Below are positions 41,984 to 53,657 of a stretch of 64,000 bases of DNA, one piece after another. Each line of letters starts with the position of its first letter. Positions within the stretch are counted from its first letter, which is position 1. Below the pieces are notes generated by a model. That model was not told the origin of the DNA. It saw nothing but the letters and a program-made list of their open reading frames with translations, and did not search any database. Source of the stretch: Pseudomonadota bacterium (GTDB lineage Bacteria; Pseudomonadota; Alphaproteobacteria; Rhodobacterales; Rhodobacteraceae). Location of the stretch: assembly GCA_020161655.1 (NCBI GenBank), contig JAIUPC010000008.1, positions 179,385-243,384 of the forward strand, written 5' to 3'. The position numbers and the translations under genes are program-made.

Positions 41984-42784
41984 TCATGCCATCCCCATCT
42001 CGGCCATCATCGCCTCGATTCGGGGAACGTCCGAGGGGTTGTTGAGTTCCCAGAACTGCCGCCCGCGCGATTCGACCTCGACGCAAAGCACTGGGCGCCC
42101 GCGTTCGAGAAAGCGCAGCTGCTCCAGCCCTTCAAGCCCCTCGAGCGCGCCCGGTTCCCAGCCCGGATAGGCGGCCAGTGCTGCGGGGCGGTAGGCATAG
42201 ACGCCGACGTGGTGAAAGACCGGGGTCGGCGCTTCGGGCGCATAGGTTTCGGCAGTGAATGGGATCACTTCCTTCGAGAAATAAAGCGCTTCGCGACCCG
42301 TGCCGAAAACCGCCGTGGTGCCACCGACGCGACCGGCGCGGCGGTCGTCCAGAAGGCCCTTCAGCGCCGCCCCGTCGCAGCGCAGGACAGGCGTCGCGAC
42401 CTCGGCGCCGGGATTGGCGCGAAGGCCGGTCACGAGGTCCTCGATGAACCAGGCCGGGGTCAAGGGCGCGTCGCCCTGCAGGTTGACCACGATGTCGTGA
42501 CCGCCGCCGAGCTTTTCATGCGCCTCGGCGCAGCGTTCCGTGCCGTTGCGCCAGGTGTCGGAAGTCATCACCACCTCGGCGCCAAACCCTTCGGCGGCGG
42601 CGCGGATGCGGTCGTCGTCGGTCGCCACCACGACGCGACCGATGCCCTTGACCGCGATTGCGGCGCGCCAGCTCCGCTCGATCAGGCTCTGCGTCTGGCC
42701 CGTCGCACCACGAAGCCCGACAAGCGGCTTGCCGGGATAGCGGGTGGAGGCGTAGCGGGCGGGGATGACCAGTAGAACAGACAC
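41984..42784 (-). CDS. kdsB: CMP-Kdo synthetase
   Basis: This 266-residue enzyme activates Kdo with CTP for lipid A core or capsule assembly. Motifs are LLVIPARYASTRYPGKPLVGL and NLQGDAPLTPAWFIEDLV. The GTG start at 42784 overlaps the cysQ stop by one base (TAGTG), so the two genes are translationally coupled. The upstream open frame is a shadow of cysQ. With kdsD at 30245 it shows that Kdo is made. KdsA, KdsC and WaaA are not in the window. Confidence 0.94.
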   Translation of the reverse strand: MSVLLVIPARYASTRYPGKPLVGLRGATGQTQSLIERSWRAAIAVKGIGRVVVATDDDRIRAAAEGFGAEVVMTSDTWRNGTERCAEAHEKLGGGHDIVVNLQGDAPLTPAWFIEDLVTGLRANPGAEVATPVLRCDGAALKGLLDDRRAGRVGGTTAVFGTGREALYFSKEVIPFTAETYAPEAPTPVFHHVGVYAYRPAALAAYPGWEPGALEGLEGLEQLRFLERGRPVLCVEVESRGRQFWELNNPSDVPRIEAMMAEMGMA

Positions 42785-43587
42785 TATTTCACCAGAAGTA
42801 CGCCGGGCGCATAGGCGATGAAGAAGGGATTGGCAAAGCCGGGCTTGCCATAGGTGAAGGGCTGGTGATCGTCGAAGCGCACCATCTCGCCGCCCGCCCC
42901 GCGCAAGACCGCATCGCCCGCCGCCGTGTCCCATTCCATCGTCCGGCCAAGGCGCGGATAAAGATCGGCCTCGCCGGTGGCGACAAGGCAGAACTTCAGC
43001 GACGACCCGGCCGAGGTCATGTCTTGCACGCCATATTGCGCGATGTAGTCGTCTGTCGCCTGATCGCGGTGCGATTTCGACGCCACCACCATCAGCGCGC
43101 GGTTGTCCGGCACAGAGACGGTGATCGGCACCACCTCACCGGCATGATCCTTGTCGAACGATCCCTTTTCCTCGACCGAACGGCCATCGGGCAGGGTGTA
43201 GAACAAGCGCCCCTTGGCCGGCGCATAGACGACACCGCGCAGGGGCACGCCGGCTTCGACATAGGCGATGTTCACGGTGAAATCGCCGCGGCGCTGGACG
43301 AACTCCTTGGTCCCGTCCAGGGGATCGACGATGAGGAAGGTCGCGACCTCCTGGCCATGGCTCGCTGCCTGTTCCTCGGTGACAAGCGCCACCTGCGGGA
43401 AGGCTTCGGCGAGGCCTTCCGAGATCAGCGCATCGGCGGCCTCGTCGGCGGCGGTGACCGGGCTTTCATCGGACTTCGCCCGCACATCGAAGTCGGGGCC
43501 GTCGTAGATCGCCATGATGCGGTCCCCGGCCTCCAGCGCGAGCCGGCGGATGACAGGGATCAGGCGTTCGAAATCCACAGGGCTCAC
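42784..43587 (-). CDS. cysQ: 3'(2'),5'-bisphosphate nucleotidase CysQ
   Basis: This 267-residue Mg2+-dependent phosphatase of the inositol monophosphatase superfamily hydrolyses PAP, the by-product of PAPS-using sulfation and reduction. The metal motif is VDPLDGTKEFVQRRGDFTVN, the second site is in RTMEWDTAAGDAVLRGAGG, and the Glu pair is in LVTEEQAA. Its neighbourhood with a sulfotransferase gene and direct coupling to kdsB suggest a role beside glycan sulfation, in addition to general sulfur assimilation. Confidence 0.93.
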   Translation of the reverse strand: MSPVDFERLIPVIRRLALEAGDRIMAIYDGPDFDVRAKSDESPVTAADEAADALISEGLAEAFPQVALVTEEQAASHGQEVATFLIVDPLDGTKEFVQRRGDFTVNIAYVEAGVPLRGVVYAPAKGRLFYTLPDGRSVEEKGSFDKDHAGEVVPITVSVPDNRALMVVASKSHRDQATDDYIAQYGVQDMTSAGSSLKFCLVATGEADLYPRLGRTMEWDTAAGDAVLRGAGGEMVRFDDHQPFTYGKPGFANPFFIAYAPGVLLVK

Positions 43588-43716
43588 TCCTCAGCTTTCG
43601 TCCCGTTGTGCGGCGCGTTTCGCCCCCTTATGATCGCACGTTAAGGGATCGGCAAGAATACCGTGCGACGTGGGGGTCAGAGCTTACCTCCTCCGGCCAG
43701 AAGGCGGCAACAGGGC

Positions 43717-44538
43717 ATGTTCAGGGTTGAAACGCGGCAGAACGGGTACACGAAGGCGGCCCGTACCTTCGATCTGATCTTTCACAATACTGTCAGGTCG
43801 GTGCGCCGGGGCCATTCCAATGCGGTGATCGGACTTTTTAGCAACATCGTCCAGACCCTGATCTTGTTCGCCATCTTGTTCTCGCTCTTCGCATTTCTCG
43901 GCATGCGAGGGGCGGCGGTCCGGGGCGACTACGTCCTCTACATCCTGTCGGGCATCTTTGTCTTCATGACCAATACCAAGTCCATGGGGGCCGTCGCCGG
44001 ATCGGAAGGCCCGACATCGGCCATGATGCAGCACGCACCGATGAACACGGCGGTGGCAATCGCCTCATCGGCACTGGCCGCACTTTATACTCAGGCCCTG
44101 ACGATCGGGGTCATCCTCGCCGTCTACCACCTCGCCTTCACGCCGGTCTCTATCCAGGATCCAATCGGCTACATGGCGATGGTGCTGCTGGCCTGGTTCA
44201 GCGGCGCCTGTGTCGGGCTTGTCGTCCTTGCCGCTGCGCCTTGGGCACCCGCATTCGTCGGGCTCGTGACAGCGATCTATTCGCGTTCCAACATGATCTT
44301 TTCCGGCAAGATGTTCCTCGCCAATACGCTGAGCTACACCATGCTCAAGTTCTTCGACTGGAACCCGCTCTTTCACATCATCGACCAGTCGCGGGGCTAC
44401 ATGTTCATCAACTACTACCCGCACAACTCGACGCTCAGCTATCCGGTCTATGTTTCGCTCGTTCTCCTGATGATCGGCCTGATGGGCGAGTTTTACACCC
44501 GCCGCCATGTCTCGCCGAGCTGGACGGCCGGCAAGTAG
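43717..44538 (+). CDS. ABC-2-type polysaccharide export permease (KpsM-like)
   Basis: This 273-residue inner-membrane protein has about six hydrophobic segments, resembling capsule or O-antigen export permeases (NTVRSVRRGHSNAVIGLFSN near the N-terminus, NPLFHIIDQSRGYMFINYYP near the end). Such permeases work with an ATPase (KpsT/Wzt); none is encoded nearby, so the ATPase must be elsewhere. I prefer the ATG at 43717 (MFRVETRQNG, preceded by CAGGG) over a GTG at 43663. It is divergent from cysQ across 129 bases. Confidence 0.8.
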   Translation: MFRVETRQNGYTKAARTFDLIFHNTVRSVRRGHSNAVIGLFSNIVQTLILFAILFSLFAFLGMRGAAVRGDYVLYILSGIFVFMTNTKSMGAVAGSEGPTSAMMQHAPMNTAVAIASSALAALYTQALTIGVILAVYHLAFTPVSIQDPIGYMAMVLLAWFSGACVGLVVLAAAPWAPAFVGLVTAIYSRSNMIFSGKMFLANTLSYTMLKFFDWNPLFHIIDQSRGYMFINYYPHNSTLSYPVYVSLVLLMIGLMGEFYTRRHVSPSWTAGK

Positions 44539-44546
44539 CGGCCCCC

Positions 44547-45200
44547 TCAGTCGACCACGCGCAGCGTCAGGTTGATCCGGCCGCCCTTCGGCAGCAGGGT
44601 CGAGGTGCCGGCTTCGGTCCGGTCGATGCCGTGATAGGCAAGCCGCGCCTCACCGCCGAGCAGAAGGACATCGCCCGACCTGAGCCAGACCGACCGGGTC
44701 TTGCCGCCGCGCGTTGTCCCGCCGATGCGGAAAAGGGCGTCGTCGCCAAGGCTGACCGACAGCACAGGCCAGGAAAAATCCGCTTCGTCGCGGTCCTGGT
44801 GCAGCCCCATCCGCGCGCCCTCGCGGTAGAAGTTCACCAGACAGCAATCAGGCTCGCGGTCGGCGCTGACGAGATCGCGCCAGATTGCCAGCACCGGCGC
44901 CGGGATCGCCGGCCAGTCCATGCCGTCCGGGTGCGTGGCGCTGTAGCGGTAGCCCTTCCTGTCCGTCACCCAGCCGTAGCGGCCAGCCGAGGTCATCCTG
45001 ACCGACATCGGCTTGCCCCATGGCGTCACCGGCGTGAAAAAGGGCGCTGCCTCTGCGACGGCGCGCACCGCCTCGACCAGCCCGCGCTGTTCCTCAGGGC
45101 TCAGCCAGCCGGAAAAGAGCTTTGCCCCGCCAAGGTCCGCCGCGGCCGGACGGGCGGTTGGCTCAATGCGGGACTGCTGCGGGTTTTCCAAGATTTTCAC
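44547..45200 (-). CDS. alkB: AlkB-type Fe(II)/2-oxoglutarate-dependent DNA repair dioxygenase
   Basis: This 217-residue dioxygenase of the AlkB family oxidatively removes alkyl groups from DNA bases. The iron ligands are His134, Asp136 (LHQDRDE) and His190 (AYHGIDR); the 2-oxoglutarate contacts are Arg208 and Arg214 in GRINLTLR; NFYREGARMG is also conserved. The start is GTG at 45200, without a strong ribosome-binding site. It is divergent from dnaK, whose heat-shock-type promoter lies in the shared 157-base spacer. Confidence 0.93.
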   Translation of the reverse strand: MKILENPQQSRIEPTARPAAADLGGAKLFSGWLSPEEQRGLVEAVRAVAEAAPFFTPVTPWGKPMSVRMTSAGRYGWVTDRKGYRYSATHPDGMDWPAIPAPVLAIWRDLVSADREPDCCLVNFYREGARMGLHQDRDEADFSWPVLSVSLGDDALFRIGGTTRGGKTRSVWLRSGDVLLLGGEARLAYHGIDRTEAGTSTLLPKGGRINLTLRVVD

Positions 45201-45222
45201 CGATTTTCGTGGCGCGACGGCG

Positions 45223-45252
45223 CTTGCAGCACCTATCCGCCCTCCTTATATA
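45223..45252 (+). promoter_or_regulatory. Heat-shock (sigma-32-type) promoter for dnaK
   Basis: CTTGCA (45223-45228) and CCTTATATA (45244-45252) are separated by 15 bases. Both boxes resemble the alphaproteobacterial sigma-32 pattern (CTTG, then CYTATNT). It lies 106 bases before the dnaK ATG. No CIRCE inverted repeat was seen. Confidence 0.6.
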
Positions 45253-45357
45253 CCCGACGAAGCTGGTCGGGCAGGCCCGGCCTGACATCAAGGGATCGGC
45301 GCCAGAGGCCGCGATCGGATCTGGTGCCAGCACATCGCCGAAGGAAAGGTACTGAAC

Positions 45358-47271
45358 ATGTCTAAAGTCATCGGAATCGACCTCGGGACCACGAACTCCT
45401 GCGTCGCCATCATGGACGGGTCGCAGCCGCGCGTCATCGAGAACTCCGAAGGCGCCCGCACCACGCCCTCCATCGTGGGCTTCACGGATAGCGAGCGTCT
45501 CGTCGGCCAGCCGGCCAAGCGTCAGGCGGTCACCAACCCGACCAACACCATCTTCGCCGTCAAGCGCCTGATCGGCCGCCGCATCGGCGAGCCGGAAGTC
45601 GAGAAGGACAAGAAGCTTGTCCCCTATTCCATCGTCAACGGTGGCAATGGCGACGCCTGGGTCGAGGTGAAGGGCGAGAAGTATTCCCCCGCGCAGATCA
45701 GCGCCGTGATCCTTCAGAAGATGAAGGAGACCGCCGAATCCTATCTGGGTGAGCCGGTGACGCAGGCCGTCATCACGGTTCCGGCCTATTTCAACGACGC
45801 CCAGCGTCAGGCCACCAAGGACGCTGGCAAGATCGCCGGGCTTGAGGTCCTGCGCATCATCAACGAACCGACGGCGGCGGCACTCGCCTACGGGCTCGAC
45901 AAGAAGGAAACCAAGACGATCGCGGTCTATGACCTCGGCGGCGGGACCTTCGACATCACCATCCTGGAAATCGACGACGGCCTCTTCGAAGTCAAATCGA
46001 CCAATGGCGACACCTTCCTTGGTGGCGAAGACTTCGACATGCGCATCGTGCAGTACCTCGCCGATGAGTTCAAAAAGGAGCACAACGTCGACCTCGCCGG
46101 CGACAAGATGGCGCTCCAGCGCCTGAAGGAAGCGGCGGAAAAGGCCAAGATCGAACTGTCGTCGAGCCAGCAGACCGAGATCAACCAGCCGTTCATCTCG
46201 ATGGACCGCAACACCGGCACGCCGCTGCACCTCGTGATGAAGCTGACCCGCGCCAAGCTGGAAAGCCTTGTCGCCGACCTCATCAAGAAGTCGATGAAGC
46301 CCTGCGACTCCGCGCTGAAGGATGCCGGCCTTTCCAAGGGCGACATCGACGAGGTCGTCCTTGTCGGCGGCATGACGCGGATGCCGAAGGTGATCGAAGA
46401 GGTGAAAGCCTTCTTCGGCAAGGAACCGCACAAGGGCGTGAACCCGGATGAAGTCGTGGCCCTTGGCGCGGCGATCCAGGCCGGCGTTCTGCAGGGCGAC
46501 GTCAAGGACGTGGTCCTTCTCGACGTGACGCCGCTCTCCCTCGGCATCGAGACGCTGGGCGGGGTCTTCACCCGGCTCATCGACCGCAACACCACGATCC
46601 CGACCAAGAAGTCGCAGATCTTCTCCACGGCCGAAGACAACCAGAACGCCGTGACGATCCGTGTCTTCCAGGGCGAGCGTGAGATGGCGGCCGACAACAA
46701 GCTACTCGGCCAGTTCAATCTTGAGGAAATCCCGCCGGCGCCGCGCGGGTTGCCGCAGATCGAGGTGACCTTCGACATCGACGCCAACGGCATTGTCCAT
46801 GTCGGCGCCAAGGACAAGGGCACCAGCAAGGAACAGCGCATCACCATCCAGGCTTCGGGTGGCCTCTCGGACGCGGATATCGACAAGATGATCCGCGATG
46901 CCGAAGCCAATGCCGAAGGCGACAAGAAGCGCAAGGAACTGGTCGAGGCCAAGAACCAGGCCGAAAGCCTGATCCATTCGACCAAGAAGGCGCTTGAAGA
47001 CCATGGCGACAAGGTCGACGGCTCCACCGTCGAGGCGATCGAACTGGCCATCGGCGCGCTTGAGGAAACCCTCAAGTCCGAGGATGCCGGCAAGATCAAG
47101 GGCGGCATCCAGAACGTGACCGATGCCGCGATGCGTCTCGGCGAGGCGATCTACAAGGCGCAGGCCACCGAAGGCGGCAAGGCCGATGACGAGGAAGCCC
47201 CGCGCGGCGTTGACGACGACATCGTCGATGCCGATTTCGAGGACCTCGGCGAGGACCGCAAGCGCAAGTGA
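45358..47271 (+). CDS. dnaK: Chaperone DnaK (Hsp70)
   Basis: This 637-residue Hsp70 folds nascent and stress-damaged proteins with DnaJ and GrpE. The nucleotide-binding domain begins [19 protein letters not shown] and contains [16 protein letters not shown] and [13 protein letters not shown]; the substrate-binding domain follows [14 protein letters not shown]. The acidic C-terminus ends [19 protein letters not shown]. It is full length and co-directional with dnaJ, with a stable hairpin between them. GrpE is not in the window. Confidence 0.98.
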   Translation: MSKVIGIDLGTTNSCVAIMDGSQPRVIENSEGARTTPSIVGFTDSERLVGQPAKRQAVTNPTNTIFAVKRLIGRRIGEPEVEKDKKLVPYSIVNGGNGDAWVEVKGEKYSPAQISAVILQKMKETAESYLGEPVTQAVITVPAYFNDAQRQATKDAGKIAGLEVLRIINEPTAAALAYGLDKKETKTIAVYDLGGGTFDITILEIDDGLFEVKSTNGDTFLGGEDFDMRIVQYLADEFKKEHNVDLAGDKMALQRLKEAAEKAKIELSSSQQTEINQPFISMDRNTGTPLHLVMKLTRAKLESLVADLIKKSMKPCDSALKDAGLSKGDIDEVVLVGGMTRMPKVIEEVKAFFGKEPHKGVNPDEVVALGAAIQAGVLQGDVKDVVLLDVTPLSLGIETLGGVFTRLIDRNTTIPTKKSQIFSTAEDNQNAVTIRVFQGEREMAADNKLLGQFNLEEIPPAPRGLPQIEVTFDIDANGIVHVGAKDKGTSKEQRITIQASGGLSDADIDKMIRDAEANAEGDKKRKELVEAKNQAESLIHSTKKALEDHGDKVDGSTVEAIELAIGALEETLKSEDAGKIKGGIQNVTDAAMRLGEAIYKAQATEGGKADDEEAPRGVDDDIVDADFEDLGEDRKRK

Positions 47272-47284
47272 CGCGACCGGAACA

Positions 47285-47322
47285 GCATGGGCCGGCCTGA
47301 CTTCGGTCGGGCCGGCCTATGC
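47285..47322 (+). other. Long hairpin between dnaK and dnaJ
   Basis: GGCCGGCCTGAC (47290-47301) pairs with GTCGGGCCGGCC (47306-47317) around a TTCG tetraloop with one T-G wobble. Outer GCATG/TATGC extends the stem to 17 pairs. There is no T-run, so it probably partially ends or protects the mRNA and sets a DnaK:DnaJ ratio. Confidence 0.6.
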
Positions 47323-47342
47323 GTTCCCCGGAAGGAACTGAG

Positions 47343-48485
47343 ATGGCCAAACGCGACTATTATGAAGTTCTGGGCGTGTCGCGCGGCGCTTCGGCGGAAG
47401 AGCTCAAGAAAGCCTATCGCCAGAAGGCCAAGGAGCTTCATCCCGACCGCAACAAGGACAAGCCGGAAGCCGAGGCCCAGTTCAAGGAAGTGAACGAGGC
47501 CTATGACGTCCTGAAGGACGACACCCGCAAGGCCGCCTACGACCGTTTCGGCCACGGCGCCTTCGACGGCAGCATGGGCGGCGGTCCGCGTGGCGGCCAT
47601 GGCCAGGGCGATTTCGCCTCCGCCTTCTCCGACGTGTTCGAGGATCTTTTCGGCGACTTCATGGGTGGCCGCGGCGGTGCCGGCGGACGGCAGCGCGCGA
47701 GCCGCGGCTCCGACCTGCGCTACAACATGCGCGTCACGCTGGAAGAAGCCTATGGCGGCGTCCAGAAGACGATCAATGTCCCGACCTCGGTCGCCTGCGG
47801 CACCTGCAGCGGTACCGGCGGCGAGGGCGGGGCGGAACCCCAGACCTGCCCGACCTGCTCCGGCATGGGCAAGGTCCGCGCCCAGCAGGGCTTCTTCACG
47901 GTCGAGCGCACCTGCCCGACCTGCGGCGGCCTCGGCCAGACGATCAAGAACCCCTGCAAGGTCTGCCATGGCGCCGGCCGCATCGAAAAGGACCGGTCGC
48001 TTTCGGTGAACATCCCGGCAGGCGTGGAAACCGGCACCCGTATCCGGCTGGCCGGCGAAGGCGAGGCCGGGATGCGCGGCGGCCCGGCGGGCGATCTCTA
48101 CATCTTCATCGAGGTCCGCGAACACGCGCTCTTCCAGCGCGACGGCGTGACGCTCTACTGCCGCGTGCCGGTGTCGATGACGACCGCCGCCATGGGCGGC
48201 AAGGTCGAGGTGCCGACGATCGACGGCGGCCGCAGCAGCGTCGCCATCCCGGCGGGCGCCCAGACCGGCAAGCAGATGCGGCTCCGCGGCAAGGGCATGC
48301 CCGCGCTCAGGGGCGGCGGCACCGGCGACATGCTGATCGAGATGGCGGTGGAAACCCCGGTCAACCTCACCTCGCGGCAGAAGGAACTGCTGCGGGAGTT
48401 CGAGGAGCTGAGCAAGGACAACAACCCCGAGGGATCGTCCTTCTTCTCCAAGGTCAAAAGCTTCTGGGATGGTATGAAGGGGTGA
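47343..48485 (+). CDS. dnaJ: Chaperone DnaJ (Hsp40, type I)
   Basis: This 380-residue co-chaperone stimulates DnaK. The J domain (residues 1-70, [20 protein letters not shown] and HPDRN) is followed by a Gly/Phe-rich linker. A zinc-finger domain then has four CxxCxGxG-type repeats ([32 protein letters not shown]), and a substrate-binding C-terminus closes the protein. The ATG at 47343 fits the family; GGAAGGAAC lies upstream. Confidence 0.98.
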   Translation: MAKRDYYEVLGVSRGASAEELKKAYRQKAKELHPDRNKDKPEAEAQFKEVNEAYDVLKDDTRKAAYDRFGHGAFDGSMGGGPRGGHGQGDFASAFSDVFEDLFGDFMGGRGGAGGRQRASRGSDLRYNMRVTLEEAYGGVQKTINVPTSVACGTCSGTGGEGGAEPQTCPTCSGMGKVRAQQGFFTVERTCPTCGGLGQTIKNPCKVCHGAGRIEKDRSLSVNIPAGVETGTRIRLAGEGEAGMRGGPAGDLYIFIEVREHALFQRDGVTLYCRVPVSMTTAAMGGKVEVPTIDGGRSSVAIPAGAQTGKQMRLRGKGMPALRGGGTGDMLIEMAVETPVNLTSRQKELLREFEELSKDNNPEGSSFFSKVKSFWDGMKG

Positions 48486-48511
48486 GGGATGGTCGGGCCC
48501 GCTGGGCCCGA

Positions 48512-48604
48512 TTCATCGCTCCAGTGGAGCGATGAAAATCCCGAACGCCTGCCGCGCAAGCGGTAGGCCGGGAGAGAGCCGCCCGTGATCGCTCCGGTGG
48601 AGCG
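48512..48604. repeat. Pair of REP-like palindromes downstream of dnaJ
   Basis: TTCATCGCTCCA-G-TGGAGCGATGAA (48512-48536) is a perfect palindrome. A second unit CGCTCC-GGT-GGAGCG (48590-48604) repeats its core with one base changed in the loop. Immediately before the first lies TCGGGCCC-GCT-GGGCCCGA (48493-48511), a hairpin that could end the dnaJ transcript. The arrangement resembles REP/BIME elements. Confidence 0.6.
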
Positions 48605-48639
48605 CCCCTCCTCCCCCGACGCCCTCCATCTGCACGCCC

Positions 48640-48668
48640 GGTGTACGGGGGGTGTACGCCCGGTGTAC
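48640..48668. repeat. Three GGTGTAC direct repeats with 11-base period upstream of radC
   Basis: GGTGTAC occurs at 48640-48646, 48651-48657 and 48662-48668, exactly one helical turn apart, 67 to 95 bases before the radC start. This is the spacing expected for cooperative protein binding on one DNA face. No known regulator is matched. Confidence 0.55.
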
Positions 48669-48734
48669 CGCCATTTTCGCCCTTCCCGGGGTGCCGTTAA
48701 CCCTTTCTTCACCTTGCCGCGCGACGGTTGCGGC

Positions 48735-49496
48735 ATGTCCTCTCCGCTCGCCTTCCACGAAGCCCCCCTGCCCCTCTTCGAACCCGATGAGGCGGCGGGG
48801 GAGGCGCTGGTTCAGGGCCGGCTGCCGTCCTACATAAGGGACCACCGGCAACGCCTGCGCGACCGGTTCTCCGGCGGCGGCGCTGCGGCAATGCCGGATT
48901 ACGAGCTCCTCGAACTGGTGCTTTTCCGCGCCATTCCCCGGCAGGATGTAAAGCCTCTGGCCCACCTTCTTCTCGACCGCTTCGGCGATTTCAACCGGGT
49001 CCTCTCCGCCCCGGCGGAACGGCTGAAAGAGGTGAAGGGCGTCGGCGATGCCGTCATTCTCGAACTGAAGATCGTCGAAGCCGCCGCCCATCGCCTCGCC
49101 CGCGCAAGGGTGATGCACCGACCGGTTCTATCGTCCTGGGACCAGCTTCTCGACTACTGCCGCAGCGCCATGGCGCATCGGGAGACGGAGCAGTTCCGCG
49201 TCCTCTACCTGGACCGCAAGAACGTGCTGATCGCGGATGAGGAACAGGCGAAAGGCACGGTCGACCACGTCCCGGTCTACCCGCGCGAGGTCATCAAACG
49301 GGCGCTTGAGATCAACGCCAGCGCCTTGATTCTGGTGCATAATCACCCGTCGGGTGACCCCACGCCGTCAGATCAGGACATCCGCCTGACCAGCCAGATC
49401 GCCGAGGGCGCGCAGGTCATGGGCATCGTGGTCCATGACCACCTCATCATCGGCAAGACCCGCGATCTCAGCTTCCGCTCGGAAGGTCTGCTCTAG
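48735..49496 (+). CDS. radC: RadC family protein (JAB/MPN domain)
   Basis: This 253-residue protein has an N-terminal helix-hairpin-helix region (ERLKEVKGVGDAVILELKIV, about residues 95-114) and a C-terminal JAMM metalloprotease-like domain with HNHPSGDPTPSDQD. Although called DNA repair protein RadC, its real function is uncertain. The ATG at 48735 gives MSSPLAFHEAPL; the open frame before it runs through the repeat region and is not coding. Three 11-base-spaced repeats lie upstream. Confidence 0.92.
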   Translation: MSSPLAFHEAPLPLFEPDEAAGEALVQGRLPSYIRDHRQRLRDRFSGGGAAAMPDYELLELVLFRAIPRQDVKPLAHLLLDRFGDFNRVLSAPAERLKEVKGVGDAVILELKIVEAAAHRLARARVMHRPVLSSWDQLLDYCRSAMAHRETEQFRVLYLDRKNVLIADEEQAKGTVDHVPVYPREVIKRALEINASALILVHNHPSGDPTPSDQDIRLTSQIAEGAQVMGIVVHDHLIIGKTRDLSFRSEGLL

Positions 49497-49498
49497 CC

Positions 49499-50536
49499 CT
49501 ACTGGCTGGTCGCGACGGAAAGCGGGCCTTCCCAGCCCGGCAGCGGCGACAGCACCAGATCACCCACCGCATCGCAGTCCGGCATCGCCTGTTTCAGCGT
49601 CTCGCGCATCCCGATCCTGCCGCCCGCCATGGTGACGACATGCGCCTTCAGCGCCCGGCCGCAAGTCGCAGGCGTGGCCTCGGCCTCCGCCTCGAAGGTG
49701 ACGCTTCCGGCATCCTTGCCGGCGGTGAAAACCTCAACGATCTTCGGGGCTTCCAGCGCGGCATCGCCCAGAACCACGATCGTCGCGGCAGAGGCCGGAT
49801 CGCCGGGGTTCAGCGCTGAGAAATGCCCCTCGGCGCCATAAGCCGCACCGTCCTCATAGGCATTGAGGCGCACCGCCCCGTCGCCCGAGAGCGCCATCCT
49901 GCGAAGACCCTCAAGATCCGGCACAACGCGCTCGGCACTCAACACCTCGCCATTGGCAAAGCCCGCATCGACGGTTGCGGCGGCAAGCATTGCCGGGATC
50001 GTCACCGAAACGCTGCCCGAAGCGTCGGTCAGCATGGCGAACGAGAGGCCGGCATGGCTGAAGACTACGCGTTCATCCGGGTGGCATGGGGCGGCAAGCG
50101 TCGCACGAAGGGTTCCGCTGGCGCCGAGGCTGAGGTCAAGCTTCGAAGAGCCGCAGGGAATGCCGAAGACGCTGTATTCCGCATCCGCATCGGTCGCGGG
50201 CCTTGCATAGCTGTCGGCCACGGCATCCATGCGGGCGGCCAGGAGCACGCCGGAGGTCAGGGCCTGCGCCTGTTCGCTGGGGAGGTCGGGCAAGCCGCCG
50301 GTCTTCGGTGTGGCGGCGGGCAGGGAAGTGCCCGCGACCAGCACCGCATCGGTCGGCTGCGGTGTCGGCAGTGCGGCAGCAGGGGTCGTCGCTTCAGCCA
50401 TGGCCTCGGCAGGCTCGGTCGACAGAGCGCCGCGCAGCTTCTCGCCGATCGTGTGACCGTTCTGCATGACATGGCCGGTGGCCGCAGCCAGAAAGAATGT
50501 GGTGCCCGCCATCACGATTCTGCGTTTCAACGGCAT
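49499..50536 (-). CDS. Unknown exported protein encoded next to secA
   Basis: This 345-residue protein of unknown function has a basic N-terminus and a hydrophobic stretch (MPLKRRIVMAGTTFFLAAATG), suggesting a signal anchor or signal peptide. It then has an Ala/Pro-rich linker (about 45-95), and the remaining part is acidic and probably periplasmic with several isolated cysteines. The ATG at 50536 has GGAGGG five bases upstream. It is co-directional with and 224 bases downstream of secA and convergent with radC. Homologues beside secA are sometimes labelled translocase in this family, as I recall, without functional evidence. Confidence 0.7.
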   Translation of the reverse strand: MPLKRRIVMAGTTFFLAAATGHVMQNGHTIGEKLRGALSTEPAEAMAEATTPAAALPTPQPTDAVLVAGTSLPAATPKTGGLPDLPSEQAQALTSGVLLAARMDAVADSYARPATDADAEYSVFGIPCGSSKLDLSLGASGTLRATLAAPCHPDERVVFSHAGLSFAMLTDASGSVSVTIPAMLAAATVDAGFANGEVLSAERVVPDLEGLRRMALSGDGAVRLNAYEDGAAYGAEGHFSALNPGDPASAATIVVLGDAALEAPKIVEVFTAGKDAGSVTFEAEAEATPATCGRALKAHVVTMAGGRIGMRETLKQAMPDCDAVGDLVLSPLPGWEGPLSVATSQ

Positions 50537-50760
50537 GCGACCCTCCGCAAACAATCCCCAAGCCCACGGAATAGCGAAGGAACGGGGCACCTTCGGGGCT
50601 GCGGCATGACATTCCACGCCGGTGAAACAATCGAACCGGCTACATCATCTTGGGGAGGGCGGTCGCGGTCTGGCCAGATACAGAAAGGCGGCGACGCACC
50701 GAAGCGCGCCGCCGCCACAATCATGCCATCATTTCACCGCTGTTCCCGGCCGCCCGCGAC

Positions 50761-53472
<2,712 letters not shown>

Positions 53473-53657
53473 TTTTTCTCCGCTCGGGTTCGAATGACTG
53501 TTTCGTGTGCAGGGCGCCCTTGCCGCGCCGCTATGCCTTGCCTAGAAGGGCTGCGAAATGACGGACGGCATGGCCCTGACAGGACCCAACGCGATGTAAG
53601 GGGCTGCCGCCGGTTAGTCAACGCCATGGGTTCCATGGCCCCTGCGGGAGCGCAAGA

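Noticed and set aside
45200-45357. CIRCE element for HrcA control of dnaK
   Set aside because: No TTAGCACTC-N9-GAGTGCTAA-type inverted repeat was found in the spacer.
48640-48668. CRISPR-like array
   Set aside because: Repeats are only seven bases with four-base gaps, far too short for CRISPR.
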